Below, in pieces: positions 1 through 11,538 of a stretch of 64,000 nt of DNA (its first letter is position 1; every line of letters starts with the position of its first letter). The position numbers and the translations under genes were made by a program. Source of the DNA: Sphingomonas sp. PP-CE-3G-477 (GTDB lineage Bacteria > Pseudomonadota > Alphaproteobacteria > Sphingomonadales > Sphingomonadaceae). The stretch spans positions 124,001 through 188,000 of the forward strand of contig NZ_QAOF01000002.1 in the NCBI RefSeq assembly GCF_003050745.1, written 5' to 3'. The notes below the pieces were generated by a model. It was not told the DNA's origin. It made no database searches and worked only from the letters and a program-made list of their open reading frames with translations.

Positions 1-554
1 ATCTCGACCTGCTGCTCGGCAACCGCGGCTTGCTCGCGCGGCTGTTCCGGCCGATGTTCCGGCTGGTCACGCGGAGCTGGCACATGGCGCCGCTCGGCTT
101 CCTCTTCGGGCTGGGCTTCGACACCGCCACCGAAGTTGCGATCCTTGGCCTCTCCGCGAGCCAGGCCGCCGACGGCCTGTCGATCGGCACCGTGCTCGTT
201 CTGCCGGTGCTGTTCGCGACCGGCATGGCGCTGGTCGATACCGCGGACGGTGTCGTCATGCTCGGCGCGTATGAATGGGCGTTCGTGAAGCCGATCCGCA
301 AACTCTATTACAACATCACCATCACGCTGATCTCGGCGATCGTCGCGATCGCGATCGGCGGGATCGAGACGCTCGCGCTGCTCGGATCGAAGCTGGGGCT
401 GACCGGCGGCATCTGGGATCTGGCGGAGGCGCTCGGCGAGAACTTCAACGGCCTCGGCTTCGCGATCATCGGGCTGTTCGTGCTCTGCTGGGTGCTGAGC
501 TTCGCGATCTACCGCTGGAAACGCTTCGACGAGATCGAAGTCGTGCACGGATAG
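1..554 (+). CDS. NiCoT-family nickel/cobalt permease, C-terminal part (5' truncated)
   Basis: Inner-membrane permease importing Ni2+ or Co2+. The reading frame is open from base 3 at the window edge, so the start lies outside; an internal ATG at 30 is not a credible start. The visible part has about four hydrophobic segments and the family signature LGFDTATE near the first of them, followed by a GMALVDTADG segment that also matches NiCoT proteins. The HX4DH metal motif of TM2 would lie upstream and cannot be checked. Its position just before the B12 riboswitch and the cob operon argues for cobalt as substrate, but this is inference. Family sure, metal less so. Confidence 0.88.
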   Translation, partial: LDLLLGNRGLLARLFRPMFRLVTRSWHMAPLGFLFGLGFDTATEVAILGLSASQAADGLSIGTVLVLPVLFATGMALVDTADGVVMLGAYEWAFVKPIRKLYYNITITLISAIVAIAIGGIETLALLGSKLGLTGGIWDLAEALGENFNGLGFAIIGLFVLCWVLSFAIYRWKRFDEIEVVHG

Positions 555-621
555 CTGGCGGCGTGCCGGAAAGTCCGTTAGGTCGCCTTCGTGAGGGTCG
601 GTTGCACCGAACCTCGTTGAT

Positions 622-812
622 CGCGCCGGTGCCCTTCGGGGCTTGAATGGGAATGCGGTGCGGAAGGGGTTCGCTCCTCCAATGCCGCGGCTGTCCCTGC
701 AACTGTAAGCGGTGAGCGACACGCACGCGCCCTTGATGGGCAGCCACTGGGCCGACGGCCTGGGAAGGTGTGCGAGGAGCTTCGACCCGCGAGCCAGGAG
801 ACCTGCCAGCGC
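622..812 (+). promoter_or_regulatory. Cobalamin (B12) riboswitch
   Basis: The 370-base gap between the permease and cobW holds the conserved blocks of an AdoCbl riboswitch in the right order. These are CCGGTGCCC with GAATGGGAAT (about 626-655), GCCGCGGCTGTCCCTGCAACTGTAAGC split over about 683-710, AGCCACTGG (741-749), CTGGGAAGG (760-768) and the B12-box segment GAGCCAGGAGACCTGCC (791-807). It should repress the cob operon when B12 is abundant. No U-tract terminator is visible between the box and cobW. Instead TTCTCC at 856-861 can pair with GGAGAA at 914-919, covering the cobW Shine-Dalgarno. Boundaries are approximate. Confidence 0.95.
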
Positions 813-924
813 AACGGTCGCTCTTGCCACGATCCAGGGGGTGATCTTGGCACGGTTCTCCGTCTGAGCGACGAACACGCCCGGCCGTCTGGTCGCGCGT
901 GCGTGTGCTCGCAGGAGAATATCA

Positions 925-1962
<1,038 letters not shown>

Positions 1963-1970
1963 GGCCCACG

Positions 1971-4900
1971 ATGCATGTCGTCTTCCGCGAGACCCACGGG
2001 CTGGAGGAAAGCGCGGTCCCGCAGGACCTCGCCCAATCCCCCGCGGATCTCGTCGTCCTCTCCTTCTCCGACGGTGACCTCGGCGCATTCGCCGCGGGCT
2101 GGAGACGTGCGGACGCAGCCGGAAGCCGATTGCCGTCGCTACGCCTCGCGAACCTGAGCGCACTCCAGCATCCGCTCTCGGTCGACACCTATGTCGAGCA
2201 GACGCTGGCAGGCGCGAAGGGCGTCCTGATCCGGCTGATCGGCGGGCGGTCTTACTGGAGTTACGGCCTGCAACAGGTCGAGAACCTTGCGCGGGAGAAG
2301 GGCATCGCGCTGGTCGTCCTCGCAGCGGACGGCCGCATCGACACGCGGCTCGACGCCGCCTCGACGATCCCGCTCTCCACGTTGCGCCGCCTGGCCCATC
2401 TCTGCGACACTGGCGGCGCAGTCGCGGCGCAGGCGGCACTGGCCCAGTTCGCGCTGGCCGCCGGCTGCTACGCCGGCCCGGTCACCGGCGTCCGCGCGAT
2501 CGCCGATGTCGGCGGCTGGCAGCCACATGACGGCGTGACCTGCCCGGCCGCGTTCGCCCTGAACGCGACACGCCCCCGCATCCTGATCGTTTTCTACCGC
2601 TCATACCTGACCGCCGCGGACCTCGACCCGATCGAAGCGCTTCACGCCGAACTTTCCGCGCGAGGGTTCGACGTCATCGGCCTCTTCGCGCCCTCGCTCA
2701 AAGCGCCGGACGCGGCCGGCTGGCTGAGCCGTTGGGTCAAGGCGCTGGAACCCGCCGCGATCGCCAACGCCACCGCCTTTTCCGCGCGCGGCGTCTCCGA
2801 CACCACGCCTCTCGACGGTGCCAACGTGCCCGTTTTTCAGATTGCGCTAGCCACCTCCGACCGCGCCGCCTGGGCCGGCGCCACCCGCGGCCTGTCGCCC
2901 GCCGACCTCGCCATGCACGTCGTCCTCCCCGAAGTGGACGGTCGCCTCTTCGCCGGTGTCGCCAGCTTCAAGGAAGCTGCCGCGAGGGACGGATACCTCG
3001 AATACACGCGCCGCGAACACCGCGCCGACCCGGCCCGCATCACCGCCATCGCCGCGCGCATCGAAGCCTGGACCAGCCTGGCCAGCAAGCCGGTCGCCGA
3101 CCAGCGCATCGCGGTCGTTCTCTCGACCTACCCTGGCAAGGCATACCAGATGGCGCACGCCGTCGGCCTCGACGCACTCGCCTCCACGCAAGCGATCCTC
3201 GCAGACCTCACCGAAGCCGGCTACGCGATCACGCCCGACGCAACTGATCTCGCTACCTCACGCATCCACTGGCCGCTCGCCGAGTATCGCAAAGGCCTCG
3301 CGCACCTTCCCGAAACTCTGCAGAAAGACCTCCAGGAAAGCTGGGGCAATCCAACGGAAGACTTCACTTTCACCGCGATCGATCAGGGCGGGGCGCTTGT
3401 CGCCCTCCAACCCGAACGCGGCCGAACCGAGCAACGCGCCGAGGAATATCACGACCTTTCACGCTGCCCCTGCCATGCCTATGTCGCCTTCTACCTCTGG
3501 CTCCACGCGCGCGGCACCAATGCGCTGGTTCATGTGGGCGCGCATGGCACGCTCGAATGGCTCCCCGGCAAGTCGGTCGCGCTGTCAGACTCCTGCTGGC
3601 CCGAAGCGCTCACCGGTGCGATGCCCGTCATCTACCCGTTCATCGTCAACGACCCCGGCGAAGCGGCCCAAGCCAAACGTCGCATCGGTGCGGTCACGCT
3701 CGGCCACGTCCCGCCCCCGCTCGAACGCACGCGCACCGGCGCCGGCCTCGGCCGCCTCGAAGCGCTGCTCGACGAATTCTCCAACGCCGACGGCCTCGAC
3801 CCGGCACGGCGCGACCGCCTGCAACGCGACATCCGCGACGAAGCCACCGCCACCGGCCTCGCGGCAACGCTGGGCCTCGACGACGCGCAGTCCCAAGCCG
3901 ACGCGATCACCCGCATCGACACCTTCGTCTGCGACGTGAAGGAAAGCCAGTATGGCGACGGCCTCCACATCTACGGCCGCGGCGAACATGGCGAAGCCGA
4001 ACGCGCGGGTCTTCTGTCGGCGCTCCAAGGCAAACGCGTCGCATCAGGCCCGTCCGGCTCCCCGTGGCGAGGCCGCGCCGACGTCCTCCCGACCGGCCGC
4101 AACCTCTACACCACCGACCCTCGCGCGGTCCCGTCGCGCGCCGCCCATACTCAGGGCGTGAAGCTCGCCGACGAACTCATTCGCCGCCATTTGCAGGATC
4201 ACGGCGATTACCCTCGCACCCTCGTCGTCGACCTCTGGGCCTCCGCCACGATGCGGACCGCGGGCGAGGAGTTCGCGATGGCGCTCCATCTGCTCGGCGC
4301 GGAACCGGTGTGGGACATGCAATCCGACCGCGTGACGGGTGTCGAGATTCTGCCACTGGCGAACTTCGATCGCCCCCGCATCGACGTCACCCTGCGCGTG
4401 TCGGGCCTGTTCCGCGATGCCTTCCCGACGCTCTGCACGATGTTCGGCCAAGCCGTCCGGGCCCTCGCCGCGCGCGACGAACCGCAGGACTGGAACCCGT
4501 TCGTCGGCAAGCCCGCGACCGCTCGCGTCTACGGCCCCGAACCCGGCCGCTACGGCCTGAGCATGGGCGCCGCCGCCGAAACCTACACGCCAGCGGCGCG
4601 ACTGGAAGCGGGCCAAGCTTGGCTGTCCGCCTCCAGCCACGCCCTAGACGACGGCGCGGACAGCTTCGATCCCACCGGCATCCGCGACCGTGTCGCCGCC
4701 GCCGATGCCTTCGTCCACGTCCAGGACCTGCCCGAAACCGATCTCCTGCTCGCCGTAGACTACGCCGCGCACGAGGCCGGCTTTGCCGCCGCGCAATCGG
4801 TCGCGGGGGGCAGCGCCACGCTCTACCATCTCGACGCGCGCGATCCGAACCAGGCCAAGGCCCGCCCGCTCAACGAGGAGATCGCCCGCGTCGTCCACGC

Positions 4901-5204
4901 CCGCGCGGCAAACCCGGCCTGGGTCGACGGCATGATGCGCCACGACTTCCGTGGTGGCGCGGAGATCGCCGCAACGCTAGATCATCTCGGCGCCTTCGCG
5001 CATCTCGCCAGTGCGGTCCGTCCCGAACTGATCGACCTCTATTACGACGCCACGCTGGGCCGCGACGACGTCCACGCCTTTCTCGCCGAAGCCAACCCGG
5101 GCGCGCTCGCGGCGATGAAGGCGCGGTTCGCCGCCCTCCATGCCGCCGATCTCTGGCCGACCCGCCGCAACTCGATCCTCGCGAGCCTGGACTTGCCGGT
5201 ATGA
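1971..5204 (+). CDS. cobN: CobN, large subunit of aerobic cobaltochelatase
   Basis: 1077-aa CobN/magnesium-chelatase H-type subunit, which binds hydrogenobyrinic acid a,c-diamide and receives Co2+ in an ATP-driven reaction that needs CobS and CobT. Similarity runs the full length, with characteristic stretches such as [14 protein letters not shown] and [16 protein letters not shown] in the middle. It is somewhat shorter than the roughly 1270 aa of the Pseudomonas denitrificans protein. The start follows cobW by 8 bp, and the stop overlaps the cobG start as ATGA. The CobS and CobT partners are not encoded in this window. Confidence 0.95.
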   Translation: MHVVFRETHGLEESAVPQDLAQSPADLVVLSFSDGDLGAFAAGWRRADAAGSRLPSLRLANLSALQHPLSVDTYVEQTLAGAKGVLIRLIGGRSYWSYGLQQVENLAREKGIALVVLAADGRIDTRLDAASTIPLSTLRRLAHLCDTGGAVAAQAALAQFALAAGCYAGPVTGVRAIADVGGWQPHDGVTCPAAFALNATRPRILIVFYRSYLTAADLDPIEALHAELSARGFDVIGLFAPSLKAPDAAGWLSRWVKALEPAAIANATAFSARGVSDTTPLDGANVPVFQIALATSDRAAWAGATRGLSPADLAMHVVLPEVDGRLFAGVASFKEAAARDGYLEYTRREHRADPARITAIAARIEAWTSLASKPVADQRIAVVLSTYPGKAYQMAHAVGLDALASTQAILADLTEAGYAITPDATDLATSRIHWPLAEYRKGLAHLPETLQKDLQESWGNPTEDFTFTAIDQGGALVALQPERGRTEQRAEEYHDLSRCPCHAYVAFYLWLHARGTNALVHVGAHGTLEWLPGKSVALSDSCWPEALTGAMPVIYPFIVNDPGEAAQAKRRIGAVTLGHVPPPLERTRTGAGLGRLEALLDEFSNADGLDPARRDRLQRDIRDEATATGLAATLGLDDAQSQADAITRIDTFVCDVKESQYGDGLHIYGRGEHGEAERAGLLSALQGKRVASGPSGSPWRGRADVLPTGRNLYTTDPRAVPSRAAHTQGVKLADELIRRHLQDHGDYPRTLVVDLWASATMRTAGEEFAMALHLLGAEPVWDMQSDRVTGVEILPLANFDRPRIDVTLRVSGLFRDAFPTLCTMFGQAVRALAARDEPQDWNPFVGKPATARVYGPEPGRYGLSMGAAAETYTPAARLEAGQAWLSASSHALDDGADSFDPTGIRDRVAAADAFVHVQDLPETDLLLAVDYAAHEAGFAAAQSVAGGSATLYHLDARDPNQAKARPLNEEIARVVHARAANPAWVDGMMRHDFRGGAEIAATLDHLGAFAHLASAVRPELIDLYYDATLGRDDVHAFLAEANPGALAAMKARFAALHAADLWPTRRNSILASLDLPV

Positions 5205-6349
5205 CCGCGCCGGTCACCAACGGCGTCGTCAAAGGCTGGTGCCCCGACGCCTGGCGTCCGATGATGGCCGGCGATGGATTGCTGGTCCGTGTAAGGCCAC
5301 CGCTTGGCCGCCTCACGCGCGTCCAGGCACTTGGCCTTTGCGAAGCGGCAACACGGCACGGTAACGGCCAGATCGACGCCACCACCCGCGCCAACCTCCA
5401 GATCCGCGGCGTCCGGGAGGATAGCTGGCGACCGCTGATCGATGCGCTTCTCGACCTCGCCCTGATCGAGCCCGACCCGGTCCGGGAAGCGCGCGCGAAC
5501 ATCCTGGTCGCACTCGAATGGTGCGTGGGCGACGACACCCACCGCGTCGTCGAAGAACTGCGCGCCCGCCTCTCGGAACTGCCGGACCTACCCGGCAAAG
5601 TCGGCTTCGCGATCGACGCTGGCCCAACGCCCGTGCTCAGAGACGCCCCGGCAGACTTCCGCATCGAACGCGCCATGTCCGGATCGCTGATCCTCCGCGC
5701 GGATGGCCGCGACCTTGGCATACCGCTATCGCACGGTACCGAAGTCGACCGCCTGATCGCGCTCGCGCATTGGTTCGTCGACAGCGGCGGCCGAGCCAAT
5801 AAACGCATGGCGCGCCACGATGCACTACTCCCTGAGTGGGCGACCGCGACGACGCCCCCCGCATTCGCAGCCACGGCGCTTGAGCCCGGCCCACATCCGC
5901 TAGGCATGGCGCTCGGCCTGCCGTTCGGTCGTATCGCAGCGACGGCCCTGACGCGCTTGCTCGAAGCCGAGCCCATCTGCGCCATCCGCATGACGCCGTG
6001 GCATGTGGTGATCTGCGAGGCGGACGGGCCGTTCCAGGCCAACCCGGCCGAGTTCATTACCGACCCATCTTCGCCGGTCCTGCACGCCGACGCGTGCGTC
6101 GGCGCACCGGCCTGCCCGCAAGCCACTGTCGAGACTCGCGCACTAGCCCACCGCCTGGCCCCCCACGTCGCTGGCAGCCTGCACGTCTCGGGTTGCGCCA
6201 AGGGATGCGCCCGCGCAGCCCCCGCCGACATCGTTCTCACTGGTCGCAAAGGTCGCTACGACCTTGCCTATGCCGCGCGCGCGGGCTCACTACCTGCCGT
6301 TACAGGTCTGGACGCCGCCCAGATCCTCGCCCATTTCGGAGCCGCCTGA
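5201..6349 (+). CDS. cobG: CobG, precorrin-3B synthase (O2-dependent)
   Basis: 382-aa sulfite-reductase-fold monooxygenase that converts precorrin-3A to precorrin-3B, the step marking the aerobic pathway. The Fe-S ligands are visible as CX5C (C299, C305) and CX3C (C332, C336), the usual Fe4S4 arrangement. The open frame runs far upstream inside cobN, but ATG 5201 is chosen because it overlaps the cobN stop by 4 bp and gives the normal length. cobH starts immediately after its stop codon. Confidence 0.94.
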   Translation: MTAPVTNGVVKGWCPDAWRPMMAGDGLLVRVRPPLGRLTRVQALGLCEAATRHGNGQIDATTRANLQIRGVREDSWRPLIDALLDLALIEPDPVREARANILVALEWCVGDDTHRVVEELRARLSELPDLPGKVGFAIDAGPTPVLRDAPADFRIERAMSGSLILRADGRDLGIPLSHGTEVDRLIALAHWFVDSGGRANKRMARHDALLPEWATATTPPAFAATALEPGPHPLGMALGLPFGRIAATALTRLLEAEPICAIRMTPWHVVICEADGPFQANPAEFITDPSSPVLHADACVGAPACPQATVETRALAHRLAPHVAGSLHVSGCAKGCARAAPADIVLTGRKGRYDLAYAARAGSLPAVTGLDAAQILAHFGAA

Positions 6350-6979
6350 ATGCCGTACGCCTATGAAACCGACGGCGCGGCGATCTACCGCCAGTCCTTC
6401 GCGATGATCCGCGCCGAAGCCGATCTCGCCCGCTTTTCGCCCGCGGAAGAACCAGTCGCAGTTCGCATGATCCACGCCACCGGGCTGGTCGGCCTCGCCC
6501 AGCACCTGCGCTTCTCGCCGACCTTCGCGGTCGAGGCGCGTCGCGCACTGCAAGCCGGCGCACCGATCCTCTGCGACGCGCGCATGGTCACCGAGGGCAT
6601 CACGCGCGCGCGCCTCCCTGCCGACAACCGCATCGTCTGCACGCTCCACGCGCCCGAAACACCGGACCTTGCCCGAACGATGGGCAACACCCGATCCGCC
6701 GCCGCGCTCGAACTCTGGCGCCCGTATCTCGCAGGTGCCGTCGTCGCGATCGGCAACGCGCCGACCGCGCTGTTCCACCTGCTCAACATGCTCGAGGACC
6801 CCGATTGTCCGCGCCCGGCGGCGATCATCGGCTGCCCGGTCGGGTTCGTCGGGGCGGTGGAATCGAAGGCGGCACTCTGGACCGACCAGCCGGTGCCCTG
6901 CGTCGTCGTCGAAGGCCGGATGGGCGGCAGCGCGATCACCGTCGCCGCGATCAACGCGCTCGCGAGCGGCACCGAATGA
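6350..6979 (+). CDS. cobH: CobH, precorrin-8X methylmutase
   Basis: 209 aa, normal length for the family. It moves the C11 methyl group to C12, turning precorrin-8X into hydrogenobyrinic acid. His42 in the segment RMIHATG corresponds to the catalytic histidine (His43 of P. denitrificans CobH), and the family blocks GNAPTALF and GCPVGFVGA are present. The ATG directly abuts the cobG stop, and the stop overlaps cobI as ATGA, so translation is probably coupled. Confidence 0.96.
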   Translation: MPYAYETDGAAIYRQSFAMIRAEADLARFSPAEEPVAVRMIHATGLVGLAQHLRFSPTFAVEARRALQAGAPILCDARMVTEGITRARLPADNRIVCTLHAPETPDLARTMGNTRSAAALELWRPYLAGAVVAIGNAPTALFHLLNMLEDPDCPRPAAIIGCPVGFVGAVESKAALWTDQPVPCVVVEGRMGGSAITVAAINALASGTE

Positions 6980-7713
6980 CACCCGTGCGATCTGGGGGTA
7001 CGATTCACGGCGTCGGCCTGGGCCCCGGCGCGCAGGACCTGATGAGCGTCCGTTCGGACAGCCTCGTCCGCGGCGCGCGTCACGTCGCGTATTTCCGCAA
7101 GGCCGGACGTCCCGGCCAGGCGCGAAAGATCGTCGAGGGCATGCTCCGCGACGACGTGATCGAATTCGCGATGGAATACCCGGTCACCACGGAGATCCCC
7201 GTCTCAGATCCGCGCTACAACGACTGTCTGTCGGCCTTCTACACCGCGTGCACCGATCACCTTGCCGCGCTTGTCAAGGCAGGCGAAGACGTCGTGGTCC
7301 TCTGTGAAGGCGATCCGTTCTTCTACGGCTCGTTCATGCATCTCTACACCCGGCTCCAGCCCATCGCCCCGGTCGCGGTGGTCCCCGGCATCACCGGCAT
7401 GTCGGGCGCCTGGACCGCCAGCGGCGCGCCGATCACCTGGGGGGACGACGTCCTGACCGTCTTGATGGGTACGCTGCCCGAGGAGGACCTCGTCCGCCGG
7501 ATCCGAGACACCGACGCGCTGGTGGTGATGAAGATTGGCCGCCACCTCGACAAGCTCCGCCGCGCCGTTGCCGCCGCCGGCCGCGAGGATGCGGCATGGC
7601 TCGTCGAATATGCCGCGATGGCCGACCAGCGCGTCACGCGGCTGTGCGAGGCGAACGCCGTCACGCCCTATTTTGCGATCCTCCTGATCCATGGACAGGG
7701 GCGTCGCCCATGA
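6976..7713 (+). CDS. cobI: CobI, precorrin-2 C20-methyltransferase
   Basis: 245-aa member of the SAM-dependent tetrapyrrole methylase (TP_methylase) family, methylating precorrin-2 at C20. The N-terminal loop is GVGLGPG, followed by the CobI-type block YPVTTE and the SAM-site block CEGDPFFYG. ATG 6976 overlaps the cobH stop by 4 bp; a longer in-frame ORF from 6805 runs inside cobH and is not the start. The stop overlaps cobJ as ATGA. Confidence 0.95.
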   Translation: MTPVRSGGTIHGVGLGPGAQDLMSVRSDSLVRGARHVAYFRKAGRPGQARKIVEGMLRDDVIEFAMEYPVTTEIPVSDPRYNDCLSAFYTACTDHLAALVKAGEDVVVLCEGDPFFYGSFMHLYTRLQPIAPVAVVPGITGMSGAWTASGAPITWGDDVLTVLMGTLPEEDLVRRIRDTDALVVMKIGRHLDKLRRAVAAAGREDAAWLVEYAAMADQRVTRLCEANAVTPYFAILLIHGQGRRP

Positions 7714-8459
7714 CCGGCTGGCTCGCCGTCGCAGGGCTCGGCCCCGGCAACGAAGCGCTCGTGACGCCCGAAGTCACCGCCGCACTCGCCGACGCGACCG
7801 ACGTCATCGGCTACATCCCCTACGTCGCCCGCGTCGCCCCCCGCGAGGGCCTGACGCTCCATCCGACCGACAACCGCGTCGAACTCGACCGCGCCACGCA
7901 CGCGCTTCTGCTGGCCGCGCAAGGCCACCGCGTGGTCGTTGTATCCTCTGGCGATCCAGGCGTGTTCGCGATGGCGGCGGCGGTATTCGAAGCGCTCGAA
8001 GCCGGCCCGCGCGAGTGGCGCGACCTCGATATCCGCGTGCTCCCTGGCATCACCGCTATGCTCGCCGCAAGCGCGCGCGCCGGTGCGCCGCTCGGCCATG
8101 ATTTCTGCGCGATCAACCTGTCGGACAATCTAAAACCCTGGCCGTTGATCGAACGCCGCGTGCGGCTAGCCGCCGAAGCCGACTTCGCAATCGCGTTCTA
8201 CAACCCGCGATCGAAGGCGCGCCCGGATGCGCTGATCCGCATCTTCGAGATCCTCCGGGAGACCTGCGCCGACGACCGCCCGGTGCTGTTCGCGCGCGCC
8301 GTCTCCACGCCCGAGGAAACGCTCCGCATCGTGCCTTTGCCCGAAGCGCGCGCGGAGATGGCCGACATGCGCACGATGATCATCATCGGCTCCAGCCTGA
8401 CGCGGATCATCGAACGCGCGGCCGGCCCAATCCTCTATACGCCGCGGTCGGCGCCATGA
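7710..8459 (+). CDS. cobJ: CobJ, precorrin-3B C17-methyltransferase
   Basis: 249-aa TP_methylase that performs C17 methylation and ring contraction on precorrin-3B, the step that follows CobG. Seen: GLGPGN near residue 10, SSGDPGVFAMA in the SAM-binding region and the CobJ-type FYNPRSKAR segment. ATG 7710 overlaps the cobI stop by 4 bp. The 3' end overlaps the 3' end of the convergent cobK by 25 bp (8435-8459). Confidence 0.95.
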   Translation: MTGWLAVAGLGPGNEALVTPEVTAALADATDVIGYIPYVARVAPREGLTLHPTDNRVELDRATHALLLAAQGHRVVVVSSGDPGVFAMAAAVFEALEAGPREWRDLDIRVLPGITAMLAASARAGAPLGHDFCAINLSDNLKPWPLIERRVRLAAEADFAIAFYNPRSKARPDALIRIFEILRETCADDRPVLFARAVSTPEETLRIVPLPEARAEMADMRTMIIIGSSLTRIIERAAGPILYTPRSAP

Positions 8460-9232
8460 TCGATCCAGCGCAGTACGTCCTCCGCGGCCTGCACCTCCAG
8501 CCGATCCGGCAGGACCGGCCGATCGATCATGATCACCGACAGCCCGAGCGCACGCGCCGCGCCCAGCTTTGCCTGCGCGCCCGTACCGCCCGCATTCTTG
8601 CAGACGACCGCCTCGATCCCGTGCGCCGCCATCAACCGCCGGTCACCGTCCACATCGAACGGCCCGCGATCGACCACCAGATGATGCCGCGGCAGCCCGG
8701 GCGGATGATCGGGCGCGTCGACGAACCGCAGCAGATACTCATGCTGAGGCTGCGCGCCGAACGCATCGACATGCATCCGTCCCAACGCCAGCATCACACG
8801 CCGCGCGGGGCCTGCCAGAGCCGCGACCGCCGCCTCGATATCGGCCACCCGCGTCCACCGATCGCCAGCCACGGGAGCCCAGGGCGGCCGCGTCAAGGCG
8901 ATATGCGCAACGCCTGCCCGTGCCGCGGCCGTGACGGCGTTCGCGCTCATCCGAGCCGCGAACGGATGCGTCGCGTCCACCAGATGCGTCACGCCGTGCT
9001 CACGCAGATACGACGTAAGCCCATCGACGCCGCCAAACCCACCGACGCGCACCGGGATCGGCTGAACCTTTGGGCTGGCGACACGCCCAGCATAGCTCAG
9101 CACCGCATCGTCGCCACGTGCCGCCAGCATCGCGGCGAGTGCGCTCGCTTCGGTCGTACCGCCAAGAACGAGGATGGTCGGAATGGCTGAGGCTCCATGG
9201 CTGACGATCGTCGGGATCGGCGAAGAAGGCAT
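8435..9232 (-). CDS. cobK: CobK, precorrin-6A reductase (antisense gene inside the cob operon)
   Basis: NADPH-dependent reductase converting precorrin-6A to 6B (CbiJ/CobK family). ILVLGGTTEA opens the nucleotide-binding fold, and the family blocks DATHPFAA and VVCKNAGGTGAQAK are present. It is on the strand opposite to all other cob genes. The only upstream ATG is at 9232, giving 265 aa but overlapping the cobL 5' end by about 50 bp. A non-ATG start (ATT at 9184, just before IPTILVLGG) would give the more usual length of about 249 aa, so the start is uncertain. The 3' end overlaps cobJ by 25 bp. Confidence 0.9.
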   Translation of the reverse strand: MPSSPIPTIVSHGASAIPTILVLGGTTEASALAAMLAARGDDAVLSYAGRVASPKVQPIPVRVGGFGGVDGLTSYLREHGVTHLVDATHPFAARMSANAVTAAARAGVAHIALTRPPWAPVAGDRWTRVADIEAAVAALAGPARRVMLALGRMHVDAFGAQPQHEYLLRFVDAPDHPPGLPRHHLVVDRGPFDVDGDRRLMAAHGIEAVVCKNAGGTGAQAKLGAARALGLSVIMIDRPVLPDRLEVQAAEDVLRWIDHGADRGV

Positions 9233-10382
9233 CGCCGGCCTCTCCGCGCCAGCCCGCCTAGCGCTTGCCGAAGCGGAGATCGTGACGGGCGCGACCCGCC
9301 ATTTGGCGCTCGTCGGCGATCTTACGGCTGAGGTCGAACCTTGGCCAGTACCGTTCGATCAGGGCATCGCGCGGTTGCTCACGCATCGCGGCCGCCACGT
9401 CGTCATGCTTGTCTCGGGCGATCCGTTCTGGTTCGGCGCAGGCACGTCGATCACGCGCCATCTGCCTACCGACGAATGGATCGTGTATCCCGTATCGTCG
9501 ACGTTCAGTCTCGCCGCAGCCCGGCTTGGCTGGCCACTGGAGGACACGCCATGCCTCGGTCTTCACGCCGCGCCGTTTACACGGCTGCGTCCTCACATCG
9601 CGGTCGACCGCAAAGCGCTAGTCCTGGTGCGTGACGGCGATGCGGTTGCGGTTCTCGCGCGGTATCTGTGCGCGCTCGGCTTTGGAGGATCGCGCCTGCA
9701 CATTCTCGAAGCACTTGGCGGCCCTCGTGAACGCATTCGCCAAGCGATCGCCGCCGACCTGGATTTCGCCGATATCGCCCATCCCGTTGCGATCGGCATG
9801 ATATTTGCCGGCGCAGGTAACGTGTTGCCCCAGGCAACCGGTCTGCCCGACGCGTGGTTCGAGCATGACGGCCAGATCACCAAAAGCCCGATCCGCGCGC
9901 TGACCTTGTCCGCCCTTGCCCCGAAGCCGGGTGAGAAATTGTGGGATATCGGCACCGGCTCGGGTTCGATCTCGATCGAATGGCTGTTGTCGCATCCTTC
10001 GACGCACGCGATCGCCTTCGAAGCCGACCCGATCCGCGCCGGCCGGGCCCGTACCAATGCCGCCGCCCTGGGGGTAGATCGTCTGACGGTCGTGGAGGGC
10101 AGGGCGCCTGCGATCCTCCAAGGCCACGCACGGCCTGACGCCGTGTTTATCGGCGGCGGTCTGTCGGAAACGCTCCTGGAATCCGTGTTCGCTACGCTTT
10201 CCACCGGAACGCGCCTCGTCGCCAATGCGGTCACGCTGGAATCCGAAACGCGGCTCACGCGCTGGCAAGGACTGAAGGGCGGCACGCTATTACGCATCGA
10301 ACTGTCCGACGCGGTCCCGATCGGGTCGCGTCGGGGCTGGCGCGCGCGCTACCCCGTGGTCCAGTGGAGCGTCTGCTGGTGA
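9183..10382 (+). CDS. cobL: CobL, precorrin-6Y C5,15-methyltransferase (decarboxylating)
   Basis: 399-aa fusion of a CbiE-like TP_methylase (residues about 1-200, opening [11 protein letters not shown]) and a CbiT-like class I methyltransferase (about 210-399, SAM loop [13 protein letters not shown]). It methylates C5 and C15 and removes the C12 acetate carboxyl. ATG 9183 is preferred over ATG 9174 because AGGA at 9171-9174 then lies 8 bases upstream. The promoter-proximal end lies inside or against the divergent cobK start. The 3' end overlaps cobE by 19 bp. Confidence 0.94.
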   Translation: MAEAPWLTIVGIGEEGIAGLSAPARLALAEAEIVTGATRHLALVGDLTAEVEPWPVPFDQGIARLLTHRGRHVVMLVSGDPFWFGAGTSITRHLPTDEWIVYPVSSTFSLAAARLGWPLEDTPCLGLHAAPFTRLRPHIAVDRKALVLVRDGDAVAVLARYLCALGFGGSRLHILEALGGPRERIRQAIAADLDFADIAHPVAIGMIFAGAGNVLPQATGLPDAWFEHDGQITKSPIRALTLSALAPKPGEKLWDIGTGSGSISIEWLLSHPSTHAIAFEADPIRAGRARTNAAALGVDRLTVVEGRAPAILQGHARPDAVFIGGGLSETLLESVFATLSTGTRLVANAVTLESETRLTRWQGLKGGTLLRIELSDAVPIGSRRGWRARYPVVQWSVCW

Positions 10383-10756
10383 TCGTCGCCGGCTTCGGTT
10401 TTCGGGCGGGCGCGACGCTCGACGCGTTGCGCACTGTGCTCGCCAGCTCGCAACATGGCCACCCTCCGGTCACGGCGCTTGCCGCGCCGCACGACAAGCA
10501 GGCGCTGGTGTCGCCCCTAGCCGAGGCTATGGGTGTGCCGATGATCGCCGTATCGCCCAGCGCGTTGCAGTCGGCACAAACGTCGACGCGGTCTGCCGCC
10601 AGCCTCAAGGCGCGCGCCACCGGCAGCGTTGCCGAAGCCTCTGCACTTGCCGCGGCGGGGCCAGGCGCCCGGTTGCTGACCCCCCGTCACATTTCGCTCG
10701 ATCGAATGGCGACCTGCGCCATTGCGCGATCGGTCGCCGAAGGATTCGAAGCATGA
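10364..10756 (+). CDS. cobE: CobE / CbiG C-terminal-domain protein
   Basis: 130-aa protein matching the small cobalamin-biosynthesis protein CobE, equivalent to the C-terminal domain of CbiG. Seen: the N-terminal GFGFRAGA block and a later [13 protein letters not shown] block typical of the family. Its biochemical role in the aerobic pathway is not settled; it is needed around precorrin handling in P. denitrificans. The start is a GTG at 10364 inside cobL, with a second GTG at 10379 also possible. The stop overlaps cobM as ATGA. Confidence 0.85.
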   Translation: MERLLVIVAGFGFRAGATLDALRTVLASSQHGHPPVTALAAPHDKQALVSPLAEAMGVPMIAVSPSALQSAQTSTRSAASLKARATGSVAEASALAAAGPGARLLTPRHISLDRMATCAIARSVAEGFEA

Positions 10757-11538
10757 CCGTTCACTTCATCGGAGCCGGCCCCGGCGCGCCCGATCTTCTC
10801 ACGCTGCGAGGTCGCGATCGGATCGCCGGATCACCGGTCTGCCTATACGCCGGCTCACTAATTCCAACGGCGATGCTCGATCACTGTCCGCCCGGTGCGC
10901 GGATCGTCAACACCGCGGCCTTGTCGCTCGACGAGATCATCGCCGAGATCCAGACAGCAACCGATGCCGGCCAGGACGTCGCGCGGCTCCATTCGGGCGA
11001 CCTGTCGATATGGTCTGCAATGGGCGAGCAACTCCGCCGCCTCCGCGCACTCAACATCACGTTCACGGTCACGCCCGGCGTACCAGCCTTCGCCGCCGCC
11101 GCCGCCGCGCTGGAGATCGAGCTCACGCTCCCCGAACTCGCTCAATCGGTCGTACTGACCCGCACGCCGGGCCGTGCCAGCACGATGCCACCTGCGGAAA
11201 AACTCACCACGTTCGCCGCGACCGGGGCGACGCTGGCGATCCACCTTTCGGTGCACAACCTCGCGCAGGTCGTCGCCGATCTGACGCCGGCTTACGGCGC
11301 CGAGTGCCCGGTCGCGATCGTCTGGCGCGCGAGTTGGCCCGACCAGCAGGTCGAACGCGCCACGCTCGCAACGATCGCGGACACGATTGAAGGCAAGCCC
11401 GACCGCACCGCGTTGATCCTCGTCGGACAGGCGATCTCGCCCAAGGATTTCGCCGAAAGCAGCCTCTACGCGCAAGGCTATGACCGTCGCTTTCGCCCAC
11501 AATCGGCGGAGTCGAAGTTTGCCGGAGGTGAGGCATGA
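10753..11538 (+). CDS. cobM: CobM, precorrin-4 C11-methyltransferase
   Basis: 261-aa TP_methylase making precorrin-5. The N-terminus [16 protein letters not shown], the block LHSGDLSIW and the LTRTPGRAS segment are diagnostic of CobM/CbiF. ATG 10753 overlaps the cobE stop. The C-terminal tail carries a GGAGGTGAG Shine-Dalgarno for cobB, whose ATG overlaps the cobM stop. Confidence 0.96.
   Translation: MTVHFIGAGPGAPDLLTLRGRDRIAGSPVCLYAGSLIPTAMLDHCPPGARIVNTAALSLDEIIAEIQTATDAGQDVARLHSGDLSIWSAMGEQLRRLRALNITFTVTPGVPAFAAAAAALEIELTLPELAQSVVLTRTPGRASTMPPAEKLTTFAATGATLAIHLSVHNLAQVVADLTPAYGAECPVAIVWRASWPDQQVERATLATIADTIEGKPDRTALILVGQAISPKDFAESSLYAQGYDRRFRPQSAESKFAGGEA

Noticed and set aside
3557..5200. 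Upstream extension of the cobG frame
   Set aside because: Lies inside cobN, Arg/Pro-rich; the ATG at 5201 gives the correct CobG N-terminus.
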